The position numbers and the translations under genes are program-made. The notes under the pieces were generated by a model, which saw only the letters and a program-made list of their open reading frames with translations, had not been told where the DNA came from and made no database searches. From assembly GCF_001687325.1 (NCBI RefSeq), contig NZ_LZRD01000001.1, forward strand, positions 399,137 through 463,136: DNA of 64,000 bases. The letters are read 5' to 3'. Positions 1 to 10,200 of the stretch are shown here, piece by piece. Each line of letters opens with the position of its first letter. Within the stretch, counting starts at the first letter, position 1. Origin of the DNA: Streptomyces sp. PTY087I2 (lineage in GTDB: Bacteria > Actinomycetota > Actinomycetes > Streptomycetales > Streptomycetaceae).

Positions 1-1235
1 TCCTTCCAGTGGGCGTAGTCGCTGAAGTAGGTGCAGTGCAGGACGGAGCGGCCGGGTGGCGCGAAGCCTCCCGAGTAGCGGGAGCGGGCCTGGACCACGA
101 GGCTGTCCTGCAACGCGCCGGGGAGGTGGTCCGCGTCGGCCGGGCCGAGGAGGTGGGTGGTGCTGTGCGCCTCGTCGGGGTCCAGGTCGCCGCGCAGGCC
201 GACGAAGGCGGAGACGACGGCGGGGAAGAGGGTGCCGGGACGGTGGAGGAGGTCGGTGTAGAGCTTGTCGATGCGGGGGCCGGTGTACCGGCCGCCCAGG
301 AGCCCGTAGACGGTGGTGTGACCATCGCATGCGGAGACCACATGGTCGGCGAAGTACCGCTTTCCGCCGCGTAGTTCGATGCCGATCGCCCGGTCGTTCT
401 CGACCAGGATCCGTTCCGTCCGGGCCCGGTAGGTGATCGTGCCGCCCAGACTCCGGTAACGCTCCTCGATCGACCGGGCGAGGCCGAGCGAACCGCCTTG
501 CGGGAAACCGGCATTGCCGTGGTGGGCGGCCGCCATGTTGAAGAGGTACGGCAGCAGCGGGAAGCCTCCCGGGTCCTGGAAGAAGATGTTGCGGAACGCC
601 TTGCGGAGCAGCGGGTCCTGGAACCGGTCGGCGAAGGCGTGCATCGGGGTCGCCGCGGTCCGCCAGAACAGCCGGAAGGCGGGGAGCACCGTCCGCAGGG
701 TCTCGGCCCGTTCCCGTACGGTCCGCAGGGCGGGCGCGGTCAGGAACGGGTACAGCTCGATGTCGATGAACCGCCGCAGGTCCCGGGTGAAGGCCCGGAT
801 GTGCGGGGCGTCGGCGGGCGACAGGTCCAGGAGGTGGGCCTCCAGGCGGTCGGGGTCGTTGTAGAACGTCACCGACCGGCCGTACTCGTCCTCGACCTTG
901 TTGAACAGCTCGAAGTTGGTGACGGACTTGCCGTCCAGCGCGCCGAGTTCGGCCCACACCTGGTGGGCGTCGTTGCCCGGGGCGGTGCCGATGAGCCATT
1001 CGATGCAGTAGTCGAAGAGGTAGCCGTCCCGCGACCAGGCGGTGCAGCAGCCGCCGGGCAGCACGTGCTTCTCGAAGACGCGGGTCCTGGCACCGCTCAT
1101 CTGCGCGTAGCAGCCGGTGGAGAGGCCGGCCACACCCGCACCGACGACGATGACGCGGGGCGGGGTGCCGGGGGTGCGTTCCCTGGTCGTCCAGTCGGAG
1201 GACTCCGTGGGGGCGGTCCTGTTCTCAGCCGTCAT
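1..1235 (-). CDS. ftdC: FAD-dependent oxidoreductase of the PTM cluster (phytoene-desaturase type), C-terminus missing
   Basis: In PTM pathways this class of FAD enzyme carries out the reductive ring closures that turn the polyene tetramate made by the PKS-NRPS into the polycycle. The N-terminal half is visible: an FAD dinucleotide-binding motif (VVGAGVAGLSTGCYAQ) at about residue 30, then a GGCCTAW-type segment typical of phytoene-desaturase-like enzymes. The reading frame stays open to the left edge, so at least 410 residues are present and the 3' end is outside the window. The ATG at 1235 has a GGAGGT ribosome-binding site and lies inside the end of ftdB (11-bp overlap), so it is probably translationally coupled. 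Identification rests on family plus position; which of the two usual FAD enzymes (ftdC or ftdD) it matches functionally is inferred from gene order. Confidence 0.85.
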   Translation of the reverse strand, partial: MTAENRTAPTESSDWTTRERTPGTPPRVIVVGAGVAGLSTGCYAQMSGARTRVFEKHVLPGGCCTAWSRDGYLFDYCIEWLIGTAPGNDAHQVWAELGALDGKSVTNFELFNKVEDEYGRSVTFYNDPDRLEAHLLDLSPADAPHIRAFTRDLRRFIDIELYPFLTAPALRTVRERAETLRTVLPAFRLFWRTAATPMHAFADRFQDPLLRKAFRNIFFQDPGGFPLLPYLFNMAAAHHGNAGFPQGGSLGLARSIEERYRSLGGTITYRARTERILVENDRAIGIELRGGKRYFADHVVSACDGHTTVYGLLGGRYTGPRIDKLYTDLLHRPGTLFPAVVSAFVGLRGDLDPDEAHSTTHLLGPADADHLPGALQDSLVVQARSRYSGGFAPPGRSVLHCTYFSDYAHWK

Positions 1236-4200
1236 GGGGCACCTCCCCGGCGATGACCGAGCGCACCAACTGGGCATTGCGCACCAGGTGTTTGGCGTCG
1301 AGCATGTCGGCGTGGACGCCGGAGCCGCGCAGTACGGCGGTGGCGCCGGTGGAGCTGCCGTGCCAAGTGCCGTGTTCCCCGGCGGCGTACAGGGCGGCCT
1401 TCTCCTCGTCGGTGATGACGGTGACCGTCGCGGCGACGGTGCCGGTGTTGGGGGTGCGCCCGCAGAAGGCGAGGTATTCGGCGGCGTGGGCGAGGGTTTC
1501 GTGGGTGACGGCGTCGGATCCGGTGTGTTTTCGTACGTGGTCGGCGAGTTCGGCCTCGAAGGCGGCGATGCCGGAGGCGTCCGGTTCGTAGGCGGTGAGG
1601 ATGCGGCGGGAGTCGAGGATGACGACGTGGGCGACGCGGCGGCCCCGCCGCTCCAGCTCCTTGGCGGTCTCGAAGGCGAGGTTGCCGCCGAGGGAATAGC
1701 CGAGGAGCAGGCACGACCCTTCGGGTTGGTCGGCCTCGATCAGGTCGGCGTACCGGGCGATCTTGTCGTCGCCGGGGAGGTAGTTGAAGCCGATGACGCG
1801 GTGGTCGGGGAGCTGGGCGGCCAGGCCCCGGTAGACGAGCCCGTGGCCGCCGGCGGGCGGGAAGCAGAAGAGGGTGGGGTGCTGTCCGGCGTTGAAGGTC
1901 AGGCTGGGCAGCTCGTCGGCGCTCGCCCCGAGCAGGACGTCCTGCACCGTGGCGGCCATGCCGTGCAGGGTGGTGACCTGGTAGAGCCTGCTGACGGGAA
2001 CGCCGATGCCGAACTCGGTGCGCAGGAGGTGGAGGAGTTCGATGAGCTTGATCGAGCTGCCGCCGAGCTCGAAGAAGTCGTCCTCCAGGCCCACCTGTTC
2101 GCGCCCCAGGAGTGCCTTCCAGTGCCGGGCGACACTGGTCTCGTACAGCGTCACGGGTTCTTCGTGCGGCCGGTCGCCCGCCTCGGCGCCGGGTGCGGGC
2201 AGGGCGGCCGTGTCGACCTTACCGTTGGCGGTGAGCGGCAGTTCGGGCAGCTCGGTGAAGTGCGACGGGATCATGTACGAGGGCAGTGAGCGAGCCAGAT
2301 GGCGGCGCAGCGCCCGGACGTCCAGGGTCGCTCCGGCCTCCGGTACGCAGTAGGCGCAGAGGGCCTCGTCTCCCCCGGTGTCGGTGCGTACGGTGACGAC
2401 GGCCCGGGCGAGCGGCGGCCACTGGGCGAGGTGCGCCTCGATCTCGCCGATCTCGATGCGGTGGCCGCGCAGTTTGATCTGCCCGTCGGTCCGGCCGAGC
2501 AGATGGACGCGGCCGTGCGCGTCCCAGCGGGCGATGTCGCCGGTGCGGTAGAGCCGTTCGGGGCGGGCGTCGGCGGCCATGGAGAGCGTACGGGTGATGA
2601 AACGCTCCTCGGTCTGTTCGAGGTCCCCGGCGTAGCCGAGGGCGACGCCGTCGCCGCCGATCCAGAGTTCGCCGGGCACACCGGGCGGGACGGGCTCGCC
2701 GTGGGCGTCGAGGATATGGAGGGAGCTGTTGGGCAGGGGGCGGCCGATCGGGACCATCGCGCCGGGCTCCAGGTCGTCGACAGGCCCCTCGAAGTACGCG
2801 CTGTCGATGGTGGCCTCGGTGAGGCCGTACGAGTTGACGAGCCGGGTTCCGGGTCCGCACAGCTCGGCCAGCCTGCGGTACTCGCCCACGCTCCAGGCGT
2901 CCGAGCCGACCACCAGCAGCCGCAGGAAGTCCAGCCGCAGTCCTTCCCGTGTGCAGTGGTCCATCAGTCCGCGGACGACGGCTGGCACGAACTCGGCGCA
3001 GTCGACGCGTTCCTGACGCATCGTACGGTAGAGGCGTGTGGTGTCGAAGAGGAGGTCGCGGTCGGCCAGGACGAGCGTGCCGCCCGAGCACAGGGCGCGC
3101 ACCAGGTCGCCGGTGAACACGTCGAAGGAGGGTTCGGCCATCTGGAGGTGGGTTCTCACGTCCGTGTCCAGCCGGTACGCCGCACGCCATGCGGCCTGGG
3201 CGGAGGCCAGGTTGCGATGGCTGACGCGTACGGCCTTGGGGCGGCCGGTGGAGCCGGAGGTGGTGATGACGTACGCGGGTGAGTCCGGGGCGGCCGGGGC
3301 CGCCGGGCCGTCGGGGTGCGGTTCGGTGCGGGCGAGGGCGGCGAGGGTGAGCGTCGGGACGGTCAGTGCTCCGGTTGCCCCGGGCCCGGAGTCGTCGGCG
3401 ACGAGGACGAGCTCCGCCCCGGTGGCCGATACGAGGTGGGCGAGCCGGTCGGCCGGCTGGTCGGGCCGGAGCGGGAGATAGGCGGCGCCCGCCTTCAGCA
3501 CGGCGATCAGGGCGACGATCAGCTCGGGCGACTTGTCCAGGCTGAGCACGACGACCGAGCCTTCGCCGATCCCGAGCGTCCGCAGGCGAACGGCGGTGTC
3601 GGCGGCCCGCCGTTCCAGTTCCGCGTACGTCAGCCGGTGTGCATCGCCGTGCGGAGAGGGAGTAATGACGGCGACGGCCGTGGGGTGTTCGGCCGCGGCG
3701 CGGGCGATCAGCGCGTGGACCGGAGTGAAGGGACCGTCGTCCTGGGGGCCGTTGGACGGCAGCGCCGGACGGCTCCACTCCCCCACGAGCCGTTCCCGCT
3801 CCCCGTCGCCGAGCATCGCCAGCCGGGAGGCGGACTGTTCGCCCGGTGCGCGGGTCATCCGGTCGAGGAGGCGGGTGTAGTGGGCGGCCATGCGGCGCAT
3901 GGTCTCGGGGAGGAAGAGGTCGGTGTTGTACTTGAAGACGCAGTGGAACCGGCCTTCCGCCTCGTCCTCGTAGACGGACAGCGTTATGTCGAACTGGCCT
4001 TCCTCCTCCGGTAGTTCGATGTACTCCAGGCGGTACCCGTACTGCTCGGTGGCCACCTTGTGGGTGAGGAGGATGAACATCGCCTGGAAGACGGCGGAGC
4101 GGCTGGGGTCGTGCTGGAGGCCCAGCTCCTCGACGAGGAGGACGAAGGGGTACTCCTGGTTGTCCAGACCGCCGAGCACGGTCCGGCGGACCTGTTGGAG

Positions 4201-7200
4201 CAGTTCGGCGACGGTCGGGTCGTCGGACAGGTCGGCGTGCAGGGGCAGCGGGTTGACGAAGTAGCCGTAGACGGAGGCGAAATCCTGCCGGGTGCGGCCG
4301 GTCACCGGGCTGCCGACGACGATGTGGTCCTGCCCGGAGTAGCGGTGCAGCAGGAGGTAGTAGGCGCTGAGCAGCACCATGAACGGGGTGACACCGTGTG
4401 TCCGGGCCAGGGCATGGACGCGGGCGCTCAGCGCGTCGTCGAGGACGAAGAACTCCGAGGCCCCGTTGTGGGTCTGGACCGCCGGGCGCGGTCTGTCGAC
4501 GGGGAGGTCCAGGAGCGGGACCTCGGCCGGCAGATGGGACCGCCAGTAGTCGAGCATGCCCGCGGCTTCGGGTCCGGCCAGGAAGGCGTTCTGCTGGTTG
4601 AGGAAGTCGAGGTAGCGGGCTTCGACCGGCGGGAGCCGGTGCTCCTGGTTGCGGCGCAACGCCTCGTAGACGGCGAGGAGTTCGTCGATGAAGGTGAAGG
4701 TGGAGATGGCGTCGGAGACGATGTGGTGGACGGCCTTCATGATGATCCAGCGGTCCGGCCCCCGTTTGAAGAGGCGGAAGCGGATCAGCGGGTCGTGGGC
4801 GAGGTCGTAGGGCTTGCGGTACTCCTCGACGATCGTGGCGTGGATGGTCTCCCAGTCCTCGCCCTGGACGTCGAAGAGGGCGAGGTCGGTCCTGGCGTCC
4901 TCGGAGACCCGCTGCACGGCCTGCCCGTCCGCCAGAAGGAAGTTGGTGCGCAGCGCGGGGTGGCGGGCGATGAGCCGGCGGACGGCCTCGAACATCAGAT
5001 CCGGTTCGAGGGCGACGTTCACCTCGACGGCCCCGCCGATGTTGTACGCGTAACCATCGGGGTTGAGGTGCTTGAGGAACCAGAGCGCCTTCTGGTTCTG
5101 GGTCAGCGGGTACTGCCGTTCGTCGCTGTGGAGTTGGACCGCGCCCGCCGTTCCTTCGGGGTCTGTCGTGGATGCCAGGGCACTGATTCCGTCGTGGAGC
5201 TGCGCGGCGAGTTCCCCGGCCGGGGTGCCGCTGAGCAGGGCGACCACGGGCAGGGCGACGCCGAGTTCGGCGTGGATCCGGGCCCGTAACTCCATGGCGA
5301 GGAGCGAGTCGAGGCCGAGTTCGCCGAGACCGGTGGCGGGGTCGATACGGTCCGCGCCGGTACGCAGGACGGTGGCGGCCAGGGCGGCGAACCGCTCGGC
5401 GACGAGGGCGCGTCGGGCCTCGTCCCCGGCCGTACGGAAGGTGTCGAGGAACCCGTTGCCGGAGGCGGTCTCCGCGGGCGGGGCGGCGGCGGCCGCGAGG
5501 TCGGCGACCAGCGGCGGCGGGGACGGGTACCAGGCGAGGAAGACCTGCCAGTCGACGACGGTGGCGACGACGAGCTGTGCGTGGTCCTGGCCGATGACGC
5601 GCTCCAGGACGGCCATACCCGTGTCCGGGGAGAGCGAGCTCATGCCCCGGCTGTGCAAGTAGTGCTCGACCAGGCCGAGTTCCTCGATCATGCCGGTGGC
5701 CCAGGGGCCCCAGTCCAGGCTGAGCGCGGGCAGGCCCTGGGCGCGGCGGTGGTGGGCGAGGGCGTCCAGGAAGGCGTTCCCCGCGGCGTAGTTGGTCTGG
5801 CCCGCCGTGGTCAGCAGGGAGGCGATCGAGGCGAACAGCACGAAGTGGTCGAGAGGTTCGTCCCGCAGATGCCGGTGCAGCAGGTGGGCTCCGACGGTCT
5901 TGGGGTCGTGGACGGCGTCGAAGGCGGCCCGGTCGAGATCGGCGACAAGAGTGTCGCGGACCTGGCCGGCGAGATGGAACACCCCGCGTACGGGCGGTGC
6001 TCCGCTGCGCCGGTGGGCGTCGAGCCAGCCGGTCAGGGCGTCCTCGTCGGTGATGTCGAAGGCCGCCGGGACCGGGTGTGCGCCGAGCGTCTCCAGCTCG
6101 CGGAGCAGGGCCACGGCCCGGCCCTCGGCGGTGGCGGGGTCGGTTCCGGCCCACTTCTCCCGGGGCGGTACGGGGGTGCGCCCGACCAGGACGATCCGGC
6201 GGGCTCCCCGGCGTACGAGCGTGCGGCACAGCAGCCGGCCGAGCGCGCCGAACGCGCCGGTGACGAGGTAGCTTCCGTCGGCCCGCAGGCGCAGCGGCAA
6301 CGGCCGGGTCAGGTCCCCGGCGGGGCACAGGCGGCCGGTGCGGCGGCCGCCGTCGCGCAGGGCGATCTCCGCTTCGTCGTCGCTGAGCGCTTCGGCCAGG
6401 AGTGCGGCGGCCTCGGCCCGGTCGCCTTCGGGGCCGGGCCGGCGCCGGGGGTCGAGGTCGATGAGTTTGCCGGGGTGGTCGGTGAGTTCCTGGTGGCGCA
6501 GGACGCGGCCGATGCCCCAGGCGGGTGCTCCGAGGGGTTCGGGGGCTTCGCCGGGCAGGGCGGGCTGGGCGCCTCGGGTGACGATGTGCAGGCGGCCCCC
6601 TTCGCCCCGGGAGGACAGCTGGCGGGCGAGGGCGATCAGGGAGTACGCGCCCGCGCCGGTGTGGTCCGCGAGGGCGGTCCGGTCGCACGCGGCGAGGGCG
6701 GGGGCGTCCAGGTTCCACAGGTGCAGGACGGTCCCCCGGAAGGGCCCGCCGTCGCGGTCGAGGTCGGCGAAGAGGCGTCGCAGGTCGGTGTCGGACGCGG
6801 GGTCGACGGTGTAGGTGCGGCCGTCGGCGGAGGCTGTGTAGGCCGCGCCCCGGTGCACCAGGCGGCAGCGTTCGCCCCGGGTCTCGGCCAGGGCGGCGAA
6901 GGCGTCAGCGAGGCCTCCGGTGTCGGCGAGGAGCAGCCAGCTCACGTCCCGCGCCGGGGCTGCGGTGTCCTCGGCGGGCAGCGGCGGGCAGTCGGTCCAG
7001 ACGGGTTCGGCGAGCCAGGAGTCGATCGTGGTGCGGGCGACGGCGGTGGCGGCCTTCTCGACGTCGGCGGCGCGGAAGCCTTCGATACGGCCGAGGGGCG
7101 TGCCGTCGTCGGCGTACAGGGCGATGTTGCCGAGGGTGGTGTCCGCGTCGGCGGGCAGCAGGGTGGCGTGGGCCCAGAAGGGCTGGTCGCCGATGGGTTC

Positions 7201-10200
7201 GAGGGCGACCTCGTCCAGAGAGAGCGGCAGCCTGATCCCGGTGGCCGGGGCGGGGTCCTCGGGGGCCACGGGGATCAGCGGCGTCAGGAGCGTCTGGAAG
7301 CAGGCGTCGAGCAGGACGGGGTGAAGGTGGTGGCTGGCGGCGTCGTCGCCGATCGCCTCGGGCGGGCGGATCCGGGCGAGGACCTCGTCGGCGCCGATCC
7401 AGACCTCCTCCACGGCCTGGAAGGCGGGCCCGTAGTGGTAGCCGAGGGCGGCCAGCGCGGTGTAGCAGTCGGGCCCTTCGAGGTGGCGGCGGGATCTGGC
7501 CCGGATCGCGGGGGCGTCGAGCGGCGGAGCGGTGCGGCGGCGCTGGCCGGTGCGGACGATTCCGGCGGCGTGGACGGCCCGTTCGCCGTCCTCCCCGGTC
7601 GGGGAGGCGATGGTGAAGGCGGCGTTCTCCAGGGAGAGGGACACCTCCACGGTGCGGTCCTCGCCGTCGGGCAGGAAGAGCGCCTTGCGCAGATCGATGT
7701 CGGCGAGGACGGCGGTGGTGCCGCCCGTGAGCCGCAGGACGGCCTGGGCCGCCATCTCCAGGTAGCCGGCGGCGGGGAAGACCACGGTGTCCTGGATGCG
7801 GTGGTCGGCGAGGTAGGGCAGGGCCTCGGTGTCCGGGCGGGCCTGCCAGGTGGGTTCGGTGGCGTCGGTGCGGCGGCCGAGGAGCGGGTGGTCGCGGTGG
7901 CCGAGCCGGACCTGGGCGACCGGGCGGGGCTCGGTCCAGTGGCGGTCGCGGCGGAAGGGGTGGCGGGGCAGGGTGACGGGCCGGCCGGTGGGCTGGAGCA
8001 GGTCCCAGTCGACGGGGACGCCGAGGGTGTGGAGCGTACCGAGGGAGACGGCGAAACGCTCGGTCTCGTCCTCCTTGCGGCGGATCGAGGGCAGGGTGAG
8101 CGCGGACCTCCCGCCCGCGTCGAGGCATTCGCGGATCGCGTGGCCGAGGACGGGGTGCGGGCCGATCTCCAGGAAGACGCGGTGGCCGTCGTCGGCGATA
8201 CGGTCGATCGCCGACCGGAAGCGGACCCGGTCGCGGACGTTCTTCCACCAGTAGGCGGCGTCGAGTTCCCCGCCCCGGGCGGTTCCTTCGACACCCGTGA
8301 GATACAACGGAACCTGAGCCGCACGCGGCTCCAACGGGGCCAGTTCCGCGAGCAGTTCATCCTTGATGCGTTCCATGCCGACGCTGTGGTAGGGCACTTC
8401 GACAGTGAGGAACTTCGCGAACTGCTGCTCGGCCCGCAACTCTTCGGCGAGCAGGGTCAGCGCCGCCTCGTCCCCGGCCAGGGTGATCGCGGTGGGGCTG
8501 TTGACGGCGGCGATGGAGACCCGGTCGCTGTAGGGGCGCACCCGGCGCTCGGCCTCGTCCTCGGTGAGACCGACGGCGAGCATGGTGCCCGTGCCGGCCA
8601 GGGTCTGCTGGAGACGGCTGCGGTGCACGACGATCCTGGCCGCGTCCCGCAGGGAGTAGACGCCCGCCGCGTGGAAAGCGGCGATCTCGCCGGTGCTGTG
8701 GCCGACCACGGCGTCGGGGCGTACTCCGTGGGACCGCCACAGGGCGGCCAGGCCGACCTGTACGGCGAAGTTCGCGGGCTGGGCGAGCCAGGTCTCGGCC
8801 ATCCGGGAGACGGACTCGTCGGCGGTCAGCTCCTCGACGAGGGACCAGTCGGCGAACTCCCGCAGCGCGCGGTCGCACGCGGTGACGGCCTCCCGGAATA
8901 CCGGTTCCTCAGCCAGGAGTTGACGGCCCATGCCCCACCACTGGGGGCCCATGCCGGTGAAGACCCAGACCAGTTTGCGGTCGGCGGCGTCCCGGGCCCG
9001 GCCGTGGACGACCCGGGGGTGCGGCTCGCCCCGCTCGTGGGCGGCCAGGGCCTCGTCGAGGGAGGCGCGGGAGGAGTGGACGACGGCCAGCCGTTCGGGC
9101 AGGTGCTGGCGGCGGTGGGCCAGGGTGTGGCCGAGGTCGTCGAGGGCCACGGCCGGGCCGTCGTCGCCCGCCAGTTCGGCCCGGATCCCGGCCGCCAGCT
9201 CCGGCAGGGCCTCCGGGCGACGGGCGCTGAGCGGCAGGATGCTCCAGCGCCGTTCGGCGGCTGCGGCGTTCCGGGGGGCCGGCGGAACGGGCGGCGGGGC
9301 CTCCTCCAGGACGATATGGGCGTTGGTGCCGCCGAAGCCGAAGGAGTTCACCCCGGCGCGGGCGGGCCCTTCGTGGGCGGGCCAGGCGGTGGGCCGGGTG
9401 GGGATCTCGTACGGCAGGGACGCCGGGTCGATGGCGGGGTTGAGGTTCTCCAGGTTGATGTGGGGCGGGATCGTGCGGTGCTCGATGCTCAGTACGGTCT
9501 TGATCAGCCCGGCGATCCCGGCGGCGGATTCGGTGTGGCCGATGTTCGTCTTGACCGAGCCGACGTAGGCGCGGGCGCCCGGGGCCCGTCCGACGGCGAG
9601 CGCGCGGGCCAGGGCGTTCGCTTCGATCGGGTCGCCGACGGGGGTCGAAGTGCCGTGCGCCTCCATGTACTGGAGGTCGCCGGGGGTGATGCCCGCCTCG
9701 GCGCAGACCCGGCGGATGAGGTCGACCTGGGCGTCGGGGTTGGGCACGGTGATGCCGTTGGTGTGACCGTCCTGGTTGACGCCGCTGGCCAGGATCACCG
9801 CGTGGATCCGGTCCCCGTCCCGTACGGCGTCGTCCAGCCGCTTCAGCGCGACGAGGCCGACGCCTTCGGCCCGCACATAGCCGTCGGCGGCGGCGTCGAA
9901 CGTACAGGAGCGGCCCTCGGGCGACAGGAACCCGCCCTTCGTCTCGGCGACGGTGTACTGCGGGGCCATGTGCAGCAGGGTGCCGCCGGCCAGCGCGAGG
10001 TCGCTCTCCCCGTTGTGCAGCGCCTGGCAGGCGAGGTGGACGGCGACCAGGGAGGAGCTGCACGCGGTGTCGACGGACAGGCTCGGGCCGCGGAAGTCGA
10101 AGCAGTACGAGATGCGGTTCGAGACCATCGTCATCATGGTCCCGGTCGCGGTGTGGGCGGCCAGCGAGGTGAAGCCGAGGTCGGCGAATTGCAGGATCTT

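Noticed and set aside
2219..6718. A 1499-codon second minus-strand frame inside ftdB
   Set aside because: Arg/Pro/Gly-rich composition with no motifs; it is the out-of-frame shadow of the C, A and PCP domains.
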